Source: Desemzia sp045528445
GTDB taxonomy: Bacteria; Bacillota; Bacilli; Lactobacillales; Carnobacteriaceae
Assembly: GCF_045528445.1 (NCBI RefSeq)
Contig: NZ_JBGQQU010000004.1
Location: forward strand, 62,001 to 126,000
DNA length: 64,000 nt
Direction of reading: 5' to 3'
The position numbers and the translations under genes are program-made. This document shows positions 1-8,978 of this stretch, piece after piece; position 1 is the stretch's first letter, and every line of letters begins with the position of its first letter. The notes under the pieces are model-generated. The model saw only the letters and a program-made list of their open reading frames with translations. It did not search any database and was not told the origin of the DNA.

Positions 1-116
1 AGATACAGGCTCAATAGAAACAAGGATAAAAAGAATCCATTGCTCACTTTTCGCCGATCTTGGAGATAAACCAGTAAAAAAATCAGCAATAAAACACCCG
101 TCACAATATGTACCAT
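1..116 (-). CDS. Membrane protein, N-terminal fragment (cut by window edge)
   Basis: Only the first 38 or so codons are in the window. The reading frame opens at an ATG (complement of 114-116) preceded by an AGAAAGGAG ribosome binding site. It encodes a hydrophobic first segment (about residues 4-17), a short basic loop with Q-D-R-R-K, and the beginning of a second hydrophobic segment. This layout resembles the start of the multi-spanning YdcF/DUF218 membrane proteins of lactic acid bacteria, but that is a guess from a short fragment. It is transcribed away from the rest of the window. Confidence 0.5.
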   Translation of the reverse strand, partial: MVHIVTGVLLLIFLLVYLQDRRKVSNGFFLSLFLLSLY

Positions 117-531
117 TTCTTCTCCTTTCTGCAAATAAAAATCAGACAACTTCTGGTCAGCTGCTCGCTTCTTATATGATACAACTAATTGGGAAGGAGA
201 CGTAGTTTAACTAAAAGCTCTACCTACTCTTATAGTACTATAAAACAGCGAAATACATCAGGCATTTGGCCTGGACAGATTGTCGTCTAGACAAAAAAAC
301 TGTAGGCACCGTTCAATTGTGACCACCACATTTTTTAAAACAATTAAATGCAGTTGGATAATTTAAAAGCGCTCTCATTGGTTCTGAGACTCTTTTTTTA
401 CACCGCCTGGCTTGCGGAACATCAACTAGCGGATCTGAATGATAAAGTCTGGCACTTTAACGTTATTTAGCAGCCCAGAATGATGATGTCTAGCGATTGA
501 GCTAACCCAGGCAAGCAGCTGGAAATGAACG
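117..531. other. Intergenic region without a recognisable gene
   Basis: I see no credible open reading frame. The stretch includes a possible -10 element (TATAGT/TACTATAA near 233-243) and a hairpin with T-run at 365-399. Together they could define a short plus-strand transcript of about 150 nt, but no known RNA family is recognised. Confidence 0.4.
365..399 (+). terminator. Orphan Rho-independent terminator
   Basis: AAAAGCGCTCTCA and TGAGACTCTTTT form an imperfect stem around a 7-nt loop, followed by seven T. No plus-strand gene precedes it, so it may end a small RNA. Confidence 0.45.
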
Positions 532-1116
532 TTAGTGGGGTTTTTCCACTAAATGGCCCAGCAGGAAGTTCAAATAAGTGTGTGCTTCTTCAAGAGTAAT
601 CGGTTGTCGTTTTAAGAAAATAGCCTCTAAAATCAACATCACCGTATTGCTGAAGTGATCGACAACTAACTCTATGGGAACTTCTTTGTTATCGAAGTGC
701 AGATATTCATGAAACACATCTTGAATAACACGTTTCAAATAAATACTAAAATTAGCAATCAGTGAACTGTTGAGAGGATTGTGTTTTAAAATGTCGTTCA
801 ATAATTCGTTGTGAGAGGACAATAAATAATAGGTCCGGTCAAATAGTGTCGCCAATATTTTCTCTGAGTCAACGTGTTGCTGCTCATTAAGGTAGATTTG
901 ACTGCTTAGTAAGTGCCAGCAGTAATTCAATAGGTCGTATTTGTCATCAAAATAGTTGTAAAAAGTAGCTCTAGGGAAATTGCTGATCTCACAGATCTCG
1001 TTTACACTGATGTTTTCAAAGGGCTTTTTGGCCAGCAGAATGAACATGGTCTTCGAGAAAGCTTCGAGGGTCCGTTGAGCGCCACGAGTCGGTTTTTTAG
1101 ACAAGTCATATTTCAT
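532..1116 (-). CDS. TetR/AcrR family transcriptional regulator (YhgD-like)
   Basis: A 194-residue TetR-type repressor. The N-terminal helix-turn-helix is visible at about residues 15-60: an alpha-helical start, then F-E-N-I-S-V-N-E-I-C, and the recognition helix R-A-T-F-Y-N-Y-F-D-D-K, the standard TetR signature. The C-terminal half is the variable ligand-binding domain. The start is set at the ATG after a GTGAG-rich stretch; a GTG 12 bases upstream is an alternative with a weaker ribosome binding site. It is divergent from the YhgE/Pip gene, the same arrangement as yhgD-yhgE in Bacillus, so it probably represses that gene and itself from the shared intergenic region. Confidence 0.85.
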   Translation of the reverse strand: MKYDLSKKPTRGAQRTLEAFSKTMFILLAKKPFENISVNEICEISNFPRATFYNYFDDKYDLLNYCWHLLSSQIYLNEQQHVDSEKILATLFDRTYYLLSSHNELLNDILKHNPLNSSLIANFSIYLKRVIQDVFHEYLHFDNKEVPIELVVDHFSNTVMLILEAIFLKRQPITLEEAHTYLNFLLGHLVEKPH

Positions 1117-1224
1117 GATCTCACTCACTTCTTTTTCAGATTTGCAATTCTGTCTAAGTTTAAACAGATAACAAAATCTGTTTCTTGTCTTAGAGTCAAA
1201 TAGAATTTATCATGGTTCTAGTAG

Positions 1225-1241
1225 TTTGACAAGTGTCCAAA
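1225..1241. promoter_or_regulatory. Candidate TetR operator
   Basis: TTTGACA-AGT-GTCCAAA is a near-palindrome in the region between the TetR gene and the divergent pip gene. A second dyad, AAACTATT / AATAGTTT with a 10-nt loop, follows at 1241-1268. Assignment to the TetR protein is inferred from position only. Confidence 0.4.
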
Positions 1242-1308
1242 ACTATTCTGTTGAAAAAATAGTTTAAAGGATGCGCGAGAGCAAAAAAAGAAAGAAGGAA
1301 CGGTTTTA

Positions 1309-4104
1309 ATGATGAAAAAAGAGTGGGGATTTATGTTCAAGCATAAGTTTCTTTTAATTGTATTAGGGGCTATTATTCTAATACCGGCTTTATACAATCT
1401 GATTTTCCTGGGAGCTTTATGGGATCCATATGGGAATGTGGACCAGCTGCCGGTCGCGGTAGTTAATAAAGACACAGCGGTAAATTTTCAAGGGAAGACT
1501 TTAAAAATAGGGGATGAACTGGTAGATAATTTGAAAGAGGGCAACAGTTTAGACTTTCATTTTGTGTCGGAAAAAGACGCTGATGAGGGACTAGCTGCCG
1601 GGGATTATTATTTGAAGATCACTATTCCAGAAAGCTTTTCAGAGAATGCGACGACGCTCTTGACTGACGAACCAGAACAGATGACGATCGATTACCAAAC
1701 GACTCAAGGGAGAAATTTGACAGCTTCCAAAATGGCGTCATCGGCTATTACAGAGTTGAAAAGTGAAGTTTCCAATCAAGTAACGGGAATGTATACGGAA
1801 ACGATTTTGGAACAATTTGGCAATGTAGGTTCAGGTATGGAAGAAGCAGCAGAGGGAAGTCAAAAACTGGAAGATGGAACGACTCAATTGGTGGACGCTA
1901 GTGAATTGATCCAAACCAATCTGGAAACATTAGCGTCTAGTTCGCTTGAATTTGCAGAAGGCAGTCAAACATTGAGTGTCGGTCTGAAAGATTACGTAGC
2001 TGGTGTAGACCAAGTCAATAATGGTGCGGGCCAATTGGCAATAGGCATCGATACGCTGTCTGGAAACATACCAACATTGACGACAGGAATCAACCAATTG
2101 AATGACGGCGCCGGTTCTTTGGCAAATGGGGTCCAACAATACACAACAGGTGTCGGAACATTATCTTCAGCTGCTTCTCAATTGAACACTGGAATTATCG
2201 GTCTTTCTGAACAATTGCCAGCATTGACAACGGGGATCAGTCATTTGGCAAATGGAGCTTCAACGTTGATGACCGGTATTGAACAATACACATCCGGCGT
2301 GAGCGCAGTCAACGATGGTGTCGGTCAATTGGATGGAGGATTGACGCAATTAGTCGAACAGACCGAAAACCTACCGACACAAGTTCAACAATTGAATGAT
2401 GGCGCGACTCAGTTGGCGAACAGCCTGCAAGGGCTAAACTTGAGTGCGGAAAATAAAGAGCAGCTGGAAAACTATTTAATGGGAGTACAAGCGTATATTC
2501 AACAAGTATCTGACGTGTTAGCTGCCTCAGATTCTTCATCTGCAGTTGAAGAGTCAAGCCAAACGGATTTGACAGCTACAGCGGATGCTGTGACACAGGC
2601 CTTAGCAGATAGTGGAGTTGAATTGACCGAAGAACAAGAGGCTTTGGTGTTGGGGACGATGCAAAATCAAAGCGGTCAAACAGAAGCGGCAGATCCAGCT
2701 GGTGTCAGCCAAGCAGAAATTGATTTGAAAACAAAGACAGAGCAATTGGCTAAAGTGACTGAGGCACAAATGCCAGTCTTAGAAGCATTCGTTGACAGTG
2801 TATACCAACTTTCTCAATCAGCAGGGCCAGCTGCACAAGGCATTGCTGATGCAACCAGTCAATTGAACCAATCAATGCCTGTGCTGACAGGCTCTTTGCA
2901 ACAATTGCAAGCAGGCAGCCAGTCGATTTTAGACGGTACGAAAGAATTGGTTGGTAAAGCAGATACACTGAACAATGGCGTTATTCAGCTTTCTGAAGGG
3001 TTAGCAACCGTAGATGGAAAAACACCAGCATTGGTATCCGGCGTGGACCAATTAGCCGATGGAGCTAGTCAAATCGCCGATGGGGCGGAGCAATTGGACA
3101 GCAATGCTCCAGCATTAACGAACGGTGCTGAATCTTTAGCAGACGGTTTGACGACTGTTGCAAGTAAAATTCCGGCCCTCAGCAATGGTGTCACAGCTTT
3201 ACTTTCAGGCTCGCAAACTTTAGCGGACGGGACTTCACAATTAGCCGGGAACAGTAGTAAATTAGTAGAAGGCGCAGGGCAATTGACGAATGGCGCGCAA
3301 CAAATCTCCTCTGGAAGTGGACAATTGGCTGAAGGGGAAGCAAAAGTTGCTGGTTCATTAAAACAAGTTGATGATGGTTTGTTGACACTGACCGATAGTT
3401 TGACGGCAGGAGCTGACAAAATTCGTGAAGTCAATACAGGAAAAGATTCTGCAGAAGCGATTTCTGCACCGGTATCTTTGGACCACACAGATGAAGATAA
3501 AGTGGCGAACAACGGGACTTCCATGGCTCCTTATATGATGTCAGTAGCGTTGTTTGTAGGAACATTGACAGCTAATATGATGTTTGATGCTTACAAACCA
3601 AAAACCCAACCTACTTCAGGTATCGCTTGGTGGGCAAGTAAGATGTCGATCCTTGGCATAGTGAGTGTTTTACAAGCTATAATCGTGTTCGTTGTATTGA
3701 TTTATGGCTTAGGTATGGAGCCGATTTATCCAGGAAAAGTAGTGGGATTCTTGATTCTTGAATCGATGGCCTTTATGTCGATGGTGACTTTATTCAATGT
3801 CGTCTTTGGCAAAGTGGGGGCCTTCTTGATGTTGATCTTTATGATCTTGCAACTAGCCGGTTCTGGCGGAACATACCCAATCGTTTTATCAAATGGAATC
3901 TACCAAAGTATTTACCCTTATTTACCAATGACGTATGCGATCGAGGCTTTGAGAAATGCCATTTCGATCGGCGGATCGATGTCGACAGCTGTTTGGTTGT
4001 TTGTGGTCTTGTTGGTTGTAAGCAATGGGTTGATGGTCGTTTATTTTGGGATTAAGAAGAAGAGTTATTTATTTGATGATGAGGAAGTGGCAGAAATCAA
4101 TTAA
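1309..4104 (+). CDS. pip: YhgE/Pip (phage infection protein) family membrane protein
   Basis: A 931-residue protein. Residues about 12-34 form the first membrane segment, followed by the conserved YhgE/Pip extracytoplasmic start (V-A-V-V-N-K-D). A very long outer region (about 160-730) is made of degenerate repeats of the type Q-L-x-x-G-x-x-x-L-x-x-G, predicted coiled or helical. The last 190 residues contain about six membrane segments of the ABC-2 transporter type. Lactococcal Pip is the surface receptor for c2-type phages and Bacillus YhgE is a close relative, so a cell-surface role is likely; the transport substrate, if any, is unknown. The ATG pair at 1309/1312 follows GAAGGAA. It is divergent from its likely TetR repressor. 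Confidence 0.9.
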   Translation: MMKKEWGFMFKHKFLLIVLGAIILIPALYNLIFLGALWDPYGNVDQLPVAVVNKDTAVNFQGKTLKIGDELVDNLKEGNSLDFHFVSEKDADEGLAAGDYYLKITIPESFSENATTLLTDEPEQMTIDYQTTQGRNLTASKMASSAITELKSEVSNQVTGMYTETILEQFGNVGSGMEEAAEGSQKLEDGTTQLVDASELIQTNLETLASSSLEFAEGSQTLSVGLKDYVAGVDQVNNGAGQLAIGIDTLSGNIPTLTTGINQLNDGAGSLANGVQQYTTGVGTLSSAASQLNTGIIGLSEQLPALTTGISHLANGASTLMTGIEQYTSGVSAVNDGVGQLDGGLTQLVEQTENLPTQVQQLNDGATQLANSLQGLNLSAENKEQLENYLMGVQAYIQQVSDVLAASDSSSAVEESSQTDLTATADAVTQALADSGVELTEEQEALVLGTMQNQSGQTEAADPAGVSQAEIDLKTKTEQLAKVTEAQMPVLEAFVDSVYQLSQSAGPAAQGIADATSQLNQSMPVLTGSLQQLQAGSQSILDGTKELVGKADTLNNGVIQLSEGLATVDGKTPALVSGVDQLADGASQIADGAEQLDSNAPALTNGAESLADGLTTVASKIPALSNGVTALLSGSQTLADGTSQLAGNSSKLVEGAGQLTNGAQQISSGSGQLAEGEAKVAGSLKQVDDGLLTLTDSLTAGADKIREVNTGKDSAEAISAPVSLDHTDEDKVANNGTSMAPYMMSVALFVGTLTANMMFDAYKPKTQPTSGIAWWASKMSILGIVSVLQAIIVFVVLIYGLGMEPIYPGKVVGFLILESMAFMSMVTLFNVVFGKVGAFLMLIFMILQLAGSGGTYPIVLSNGIYQSIYPYLPMTYAIEALRNAISIGGSMSTAVWLFVVLLVVSNGLMVVYFGIKKKSYLFDDEEVAEIN

Positions 4105-4212
4105 TGATTTTATCAAAAGGAAGGTAGAAGATAGTTCGCTCCTACGCTAAACTGATTATTCAGCTGGTGTAGTAAACTACAGAACGTATCATATGCCTTA
4201 CCAGAAAAGAAT

Positions 4213-4260
4213 CCTTTACTATAGACAAGGTTGTATTGTGTCTATAGTAAGGTTTTTTTT
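4213..4260 (+). terminator. Terminator of pip
   Basis: A perfect 12-bp stem (TTACTATAGACA / TGTCTATAGTAA), extended by flanking CC/GG pairs, with an 11-nt loop and eight T. Confidence 0.9.
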
Positions 4261-4327
4261 GTATAGAGTTAAATTGTTTAAGGGGAGAAAACGAATGGCT
4301 GGAGCAGAAGACAATCTAGACCACATT

Positions 4328-5036
4328 CTTTATCAAAGCGGTTTTACCTTTGATGTTCAAATGCTGATCTTCATCAAGGAGCTTACTTCCCTGATGTTCA
4401 AACGCTGATCTTCATCAAGGAGCTTTCTTCCCTGATGTTCAAACGCTGATCTTCATCAAGGAGCTTACTTCCCTGATGTTCAAACGCCATTCTTCATCAA
4501 GGAGTCTACTTCTCTGATGTTCAAACGCTGATCTTCATCAAGGAGCTTTCTTTCATGATGTTCAAATGCTGATCTTCATCAAGGAGCCTATTTCCCTGAT
4601 GTTCAAACGCTAATCTTCATCAAGGAGTCTACTTCCCTGATGTTCAAACGCCATTCTTCATCAAGGAGTCTACTTCTCTGATGTTCAAACGCTGATCTTC
4701 ATCAAGGAGCTTTCTTTCATGATGTTCAAATGCTGATCTTCATCAAGGAGTGTACTTCCATGATGTTCAAATGCCATTCTTCATCAAGGAGCTTACTTCC
4801 CTGATGTTCAAACGCTGATCTTCATCAAGGAGCTTTCTTCCCTGATGTTCAAACGCTGATCTTCATCAAGGAGCTTTCTTCCATGATGTTCAAACACTAA
4901 TCTTCATCAAGGAGCTTACTTCCCTGATGTTCAAACGCTGATCTTCATCAAGGAGCTTACTTCCCTGATGTTCAAATGCTGATCTTCATCAAGGAGTATA
5001 CTCCCATGATGTTCAAACCCTAGTCTTCCAGCAAGG
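4328..5036. repeat. 41-bp tandem repeat array 1 (17 units)
   Basis: Seventeen head-to-tail units with an exact 41-bp period (the GATGTTCAA core occurs at 4352, 4393 and so on to 5008). The unit reads CTTCATCAAGG, a variable stretch such as AGCTTACTTCC, then CTGATGTTCAAACGCTGAT. CATCA and TGATG alternate as inverted half-sites throughout. Units differ by a few bases. The first unit (4328-4368) is divergent and looks closer to the other two arrays. The array lies between convergent genes, and its last unit contains the stop codon of the HAD gene. Confidence 0.95.
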
Positions 5037-5706
5037 AATAAATGTGGAGCAACTCATTTACGGTGTAAGTTGCAGTTGAAGACGTCATATTTTTCTCCGA
5101 AGTATACAAAATACTATCGATTTGAGCATTCTGAGCTCCTAAAATATCGGAAGACAGACTGTCTCCAATCATTAAACAGGAGTCTTTCTCCGTAATCTGT
5201 AATGTCTCAAAGATGGTATCAAAAAAGCGGGTATCTGGTTTTTCATAGCCTATTTCTTCGGAAATAAACAATTCATCAAAATATGGCAGCAAGTGTGAAT
5301 CCAGCAATCGTTTTCTTTGTGTAATGCCCATTCCATTGGTACCCGCATAGATACGGTAGTTTTTTTTCTTTAATTTGCTCAAAAGCAAACCGGCATTTTC
5401 GATAGTCTTGCAGCCTTCATTTAAAAAGTTGCGGTATAGTTGTTCTGCTTTTACCCCATCCACTTTCAAGCTGTATTCGTTAAAAAATAAAGTGAATCGG
5501 CTATTAAAAATTTCTTCTCGCGTGATCGCACCTTGTTCTAAAGAAGTCCACAAACCTTTGTTGATCATTTTATATGTGTCAAAGGTTTCAATGGTTTCAG
5601 GAACTTTAAATTCTTCAAACACGCTTTTAAGCGCTTGTTCTTCTGTATCGTTAAAATCCAGTAATGTGTTATCCAAGTCGAAAATCAAGTGTTTGTACTG
5701 TTTCAT
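5020..5706 (-). CDS. yjjG: YjjG/YfnB-family HAD nucleotidase
   Basis: A 228-residue HAD-superfamily hydrolase of the noncanonical pyrimidine nucleotidase family. Motif I is F-D-L-D-N-T-L (nucleophile Asp10, acid Asp12), motif II is G-T-N-G, the motif III lysine is in Y-E-K-P-D, and motif IV is I-G-D-S-L-S-S-D. The helical C1 cap lies at about residues 18-100. Family members dephosphorylate dUMP, dTMP and damaged pyrimidine nucleotides, cleaning the nucleotide pool. The ATG at 5706 is chosen because GAGGTG sits six bases upstream; the in-frame GTG further out is part of that ribosome binding site. The last codons and the stop lie inside the final unit of the adjacent 41-bp repeat array. It is divergent from the Crp/Fnr gene. 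Confidence 0.85.
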   Translation of the reverse strand: MKQYKHLIFDLDNTLLDFNDTEEQALKSVFEEFKVPETIETFDTYKMINKGLWTSLEQGAITREEIFNSRFTLFFNEYSLKVDGVKAEQLYRNFLNEGCKTIENAGLLLSKLKKKNYRIYAGTNGMGITQRKRLLDSHLLPYFDELFISEEIGYEKPDTRFFDTIFETLQITEKDSCLMIGDSLSSDILGAQNAQIDSILYTSEKNMTSSTATYTVNELLHIYSLLED

Positions 5707-5749
5707 TTCTTTCACCTCGCTACTAATTTACACTCAAATGCAGTATATT

Positions 5750-5769
5750 AATAGGAGATATATCCTATT
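5750..5769. promoter_or_regulatory. Inverted repeat between yjjG and the Crp/Fnr gene
   Basis: AATAGGA-(6 nt)-TCCTATT is a perfect 7-bp dyad just upstream of the Crp/Fnr start. It could be an operator of that regulator; the sequence is not a canonical Crp or Fnr site. Confidence 0.4.
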
Positions 5770-5781
5770 TGAGGTGATTAG

Positions 5782-6465
5782 TTGAAAAAAATAGTCCTAA
5801 AAGATGTGGACCAAATTGATATTCTAGAAAAGATCCAAGCAATTGAAGAAATGATGTTGGAAACTCCAGCTGCAATAGCCAGCCAAGCCGTAATAGTTGA
5901 ATTTGAACCAAAGGAAATGGTTTTGAATTTGGGTGAAGATTCGGAGTATCTCTATTTTATTCTTCAAGGTCGGGCTAAAATCTATATGATCCATGAGAAC
6001 GGGAAACGGTCATTACTGCAATTCATTGATAGTGGAGATATGATCGGTGAGTTATCTTTGCTGGAGGTCGAAAAACAGACAAAAGATATCATGGCAGTCA
6101 ATAAACTGACTTGTCTAGTGATACCGTTGTCAGTAGCCAAAGCTGTCTTGTTGAAGGACAACCAATTCATGAATTATTTATCTACCTATTTAGCCAAAAA
6201 ATTGTTGATTCGAGTCAATCATTTTACGAATAGCCAGAATTATGAGTTGAAGTATAGATTGGCTACATATATTTTAAAAGTAGAAGTTGATGGGATTTAC
6301 ATGGAGAAACAAACAGAGACTGCAGAATTCTTAGGCGTTAGTTACCGACATTTGTTCCATACCTTAAAACAATTTCAGCAAATGGGGTTGTTGATAAAAG
6401 AAGGGAAAAATTATCGCATTCATAAAGATAAACTGAAGAAATTAGAGATAAAGAATTTTTTCTAA
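5782..6465 (+). CDS. Crp/Fnr family regulator (YeiL-like)
   Basis: A 227-residue regulator. A cyclic-nucleotide-binding-type beta-roll spans about residues 30-135 (G-E-D-S-E-Y-L-Y-F-I-L-Q-G, and G-D-M-I-G-E-L-S). A long dimer helix follows, then a winged helix at about 165-215 (T-A-E-F-L-G-V-S-Y-R-H-L-F-H recognition region). No Fnr-type cysteine cluster is apparent, and the cAMP-contact arginine pattern is not clear, so the ligand is unknown. The start is a TTG with GAGGTG seven bases upstream. The layout is closest to YeiL-type regulators, which in other bacteria control nucleoside metabolism; the divergent nucleotidase neighbour would fit, but this is inference. Confidence 0.8.
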   Translation: MKKIVLKDVDQIDILEKIQAIEEMMLETPAAIASQAVIVEFEPKEMVLNLGEDSEYLYFILQGRAKIYMIHENGKRSLLQFIDSGDMIGELSLLEVEKQTKDIMAVNKLTCLVIPLSVAKAVLLKDNQFMNYLSTYLAKKLLIRVNHFTNSQNYELKYRLATYILKVEVDGIYMEKQTETAEFLGVSYRHLFHTLKQFQQMGLLIKEGKNYRIHKDKLKKLEIKNFF

Positions 6466-6611
6466 GCGTTAAATAGAACGGGATAGTTCTTTTGAGATTA
6501 GAAAAAGCAATCGAATGGCTGTGATTAGGCGATTAGCAGCTATTCGAAGGTAGTAAAAGTAGTTGGATGGCTCTTACCTCTTGCCAAGAAATCAGTAACT
6601 TGTTCAGACAA

Positions 6612-6676
6612 TAAAAAAGAAGCTTTCCCAAAATCGAATAACACTACTCGAATTTTGAGTCAGCTCCTTTTTCTTT
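6612..6676. terminator. Bidirectional terminator
   Basis: CCAAAATCGA / TCGAATTTTG stem between convergent genes, with T-rich tails on both strands (T-run at 6667-6671 on plus and the complement of 6612-6617 on minus). Confidence 0.7.
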
Positions 6677-6702
6677 CGAATATTTTTAACAGACTGTACT
6701 GT

Positions 6703-8160
6703 TTAAGCCATTGTTTGTTTAGCTGGGTTTTTAGGTTTCTCACGTTTCTCATGCATTTTCATATTGTCATTGTAGCCCCAGATATAAGTAAGTACAAACG
6801 CAGAAAACAGAGTAACTGCTGTTACAAGGAGAGCGTACCAAAAGTTAGCTGTTATACCATTTTCTGGATCGATAAAAGAAGGCAGTCCAATAATAGAGCC
6901 AATAATGCTCCACATATTGACTTGGAAAACTCCAGCAAGGAAGCCACCAATCGCACTGGCAATACTAGCGCAGATAAAGGGTTTACGGAAGCGCAGATTG
7001 ATTCCATAGATTGCCGGTTCAGTGATTCCGCAAAAAGCAGAGATCGTTCCCGCGTATCCTAGTTCTTTAATGTCGTCTTTTTTTGATTTGACCGCTACCG
7101 CTAAAGCCGCACCACCTTGGGCGACGATGGTCATACTTACCATGGCTGACAAGTAACTATACCCTAATGTGGCAAAGTCATTGACGTAAATAGGGATGAT
7201 TCCCCAATGCAAACCAAAGATAACCAATAGTTGATAAAAGCCGTTAATAACGGCTCCAAAAATAGGCGCATTCAAGCTCAATAAGGCTTGAAGTACATGT
7301 GCTAAACCTAGAGAGAGCCATGTGATGACAGGGCCGGTAAGTAAAAAGGTAATGGAAGCTACAATTCCAATGATAAGAATCGGAACCAAAATAGCTTGAA
7401 TATAGGTAGGAATCCAATTTTTTAACCCTGCTTCTAGTTTTTTTACCATCCAAGCAGCTAATATCATGGGAAAAATAGAATAGGTATAAGCTACGTAAGG
7501 AAAGTCAAAGGTACCAACAGATAAAATATTCAGTCCATTGTTTGCTGCTTCAAGAACGGTTGGGTGAATGATGACACCACCAATTACGGCTGTTAATAAA
7601 GGATTTCCGCCCAATCTTTTGGCAGCATTGAATCCAATCAGAATAGGCAAGAAATAGAAGACGGCATCCGCCATTGCGCTGATGATCAAATAAGCGCTGC
7701 TTGTTTCAGCAATCAGATTGGATGCGGTCAATACAGCTAGCAGACTTTTTATGATACCTGAAGCAGCCAAGATATTGATGATTGGCATCACTGAGCCTGT
7801 GATGACACCGATAAGCTGGTTTCCGCCGTGTTTGATCTTTTCAAAGGTAGTACTGTTCTCAGAAAGAGTTGCTGCTTCATGGTGCGGCTCGTCATCGGAT
7901 AGATTTAATTGTGCCAAGACCTCTTTATGGATATCATCGACAGCTTGACCGACCACTACTTGGTACTGCCCTCCTGCCTTCACTACCCCCATAACACCTT
8001 TTAAATCGGTTAATTTCTCCTCATCAGGCAGTGTATCATCTTTCAAATAAAAGCGAAGACGTGTTACGCAATGGATAACATTATCAATATTGTTTTTTCC
8101 GCCTACAAGCTGGATAATATGAGTTGCTAAAATTCGGTATTCCTCTTTTTTATTTTTCAT
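6703..8160 (-). CDS. PTS EIIBC, beta-glucoside/sucrose/trehalose type
   Basis: A 485-residue sugar permease of the Glc superfamily phosphotransferase system. The EIIB domain occupies about residues 5-85, with the phosphorylated Cys31 in H-C-V-T-R-L-R-F and the family motif K-A-G-G-Q-Y-Q. The EIIC domain (about 110-465) has roughly ten membrane segments and the substrate motif G-I-T-E-P. No EIIA domain is fused, so phosphate must come from a separate EIIA. The start is the ATG at 8160 with AAGGAG upstream; the frame remains open further upstream but that part is not coding. No hydrolase is adjacent, so the sugar is uncertain; the GH1 phospho-glucosidase about 11 kb away is a possible partner. 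Confidence 0.88.
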   Translation of the reverse strand: MKNKKEEYRILATHIIQLVGGKNNIDNVIHCVTRLRFYLKDDTLPDEEKLTDLKGVMGVVKAGGQYQVVVGQAVDDIHKEVLAQLNLSDDEPHHEAATLSENSTTFEKIKHGGNQLIGVITGSVMPIINILAASGIIKSLLAVLTASNLIAETSSAYLIISAMADAVFYFLPILIGFNAAKRLGGNPLLTAVIGGVIIHPTVLEAANNGLNILSVGTFDFPYVAYTYSIFPMILAAWMVKKLEAGLKNWIPTYIQAILVPILIIGIVASITFLLTGPVITWLSLGLAHVLQALLSLNAPIFGAVINGFYQLLVIFGLHWGIIPIYVNDFATLGYSYLSAMVSMTIVAQGGAALAVAVKSKKDDIKELGYAGTISAFCGITEPAIYGINLRFRKPFICASIASAIGGFLAGVFQVNMWSIIGSIIGLPSFIDPENGITANFWYALLVTAVTLFSAFVLTYIWGYNDNMKMHEKREKPKNPAKQTMA

Positions 8161-8228
8161 GTTGGTTTTCTCCTTATTTTCAATGATCGCTAAGAGTATC
8201 ATCCCATAATGAATGAGAATCCAGCAAG

Positions 8229-8274
8229 AAAAAGCCCTCCAACAGTTCGACGAATCCATCGAACTGTTGGAGGG
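8229..8274 (-). terminator. Strong hairpin terminator between the DUF454 and PTS genes
   Basis: A perfect 16-bp stem (CCCTCCAACAGTTCGA and its complement) with an 8-nt loop, followed on the minus strand by CTTTTTCTTG. It ends the DUF454 transcript or acts as an attenuator before the PTS gene. Confidence 0.8.
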
Positions 8275-8304
8275 TGATCATGATTTAGAAAGCCGTCTTT
8301 TTTT

Positions 8305-8664
8305 TTAGCTGCTGGGAATGAGTACAAACAAGAAAAACGTGATGCCGACCGTCAACAAGGCTAATCCTATTTTTACTGGGAGTATAGGTGCACAAAATAT
8401 CGAAAAACCCATCAAGAGATAAATATTGAGCAGAATTTTCCATTTGCGATCCATAGGAATAGTGCGTGTTTCCATGTAGTCAGCGACATAGAGACGATAG
8501 AGACGAGTTTGTCTGATCCAGACATCAAAACGGTCAGAGCTTCTAGTAAAACAAAATGCACTTAACAACAAAAAAGGTGTAGTAGGCAAAATCGGCAATA
8601 AGACTCCGATTGAACCTAAACCAAATGACATAAATCCGACCGTTATTAATGCAATTCGTTTCAC
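8305..8664 (-). CDS. YbaN/DUF454 family inner-membrane protein
   Basis: A 119-residue membrane protein with the family hallmark G-x-x-G-V-L-L-P-I-L-P-T-T-P-F-L-L-L at about residues 20-37. It has an N-terminal membrane segment, a central cytoplasmic stretch containing R-Q-T-R-L-Y, and two C-terminal membrane segments. The length is normal for the family. The function of DUF454 proteins is unknown. It lies upstream of the PTS gene but is separated from it by a strong terminator, so joint transcription is unlikely. Confidence 0.85.
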   Translation of the reverse strand: MKRIALITVGFMSFGLGSIGVLLPILPTTPFLLLSAFCFTRSSDRFDVWIRQTRLYRLYVADYMETRTIPMDRKWKILLNIYLLMGFSIFCAPILPVKIGLALLTVGITFFLFVLIPSS

Positions 8665-8923
8665 TGTTTCTCCTCATTTCTGAATAGCTGTTAGAAAAAG
8701 ACTGCTTACTAAATTATAAGTCATTGTTACTTTAGTTTTAAATGCTCAAAGGTGAACTTGCTCTGAAGCAAATCCCTATGTTAAAACTTGTTATTACAAA
8801 ATTTCACTATTAAGATAACCCTATAGTACCACAAAAAAGTTTGTGAATAAAGACGCTTTTCCATAAGATATCGTATTTCTTTTATAAATGAAACGCAAAA
8901 ATGATGGATAGTATTTTTTCTGT

Positions 8924-8952
8924 TTGACAGACAAAGGGTTTTCTGGAATAAT
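8924..8952 (+). promoter_or_regulatory. Sigma-A promoter of codBA
   Basis: TTGACA, a 17-bp spacer and AATAAT. Transcription would begin near 8959, giving a leader of about 195 nt before codB. Confidence 0.8.
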
Positions 8953-8978
8953 AAGTGTAATCAAATAACAGGTACCTT

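Noticed and set aside
3069..3524. Long minus-strand open frame inside pip
   Set aside because: It mirrors the repetitive Gln/Leu/Gly-rich coding sequence of pip; it has no start signal and low-complexity composition.
4193..4408. 71-codon open frame running from the pip terminator into the repeat array
   Set aside because: It passes through a perfect terminator hairpin and into tandem repeats; no ribosome binding site.
4328..5036. CRISPR array interpretation of the 41-bp arrays
   Set aside because: Units are head-to-tail with no unique spacers; the variable stretch is nearly the same in every unit of an array, and no cas gene is present.
8161..8259. N-terminal extension of the PTS EIIBC gene
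   Set aside because: The frame is open upstream, but a normal AAGGAG-ATG start at 8160 gives the usual EIIB beginning, and the extension runs into a terminator hairpin.
8160..8274. LicT/BglG-type antiterminator target before the PTS gene
   Set aside because: The hairpin is a long perfect inverted repeat without the conserved RAT sequence, and it is oriented as a terminator for the upstream gene.
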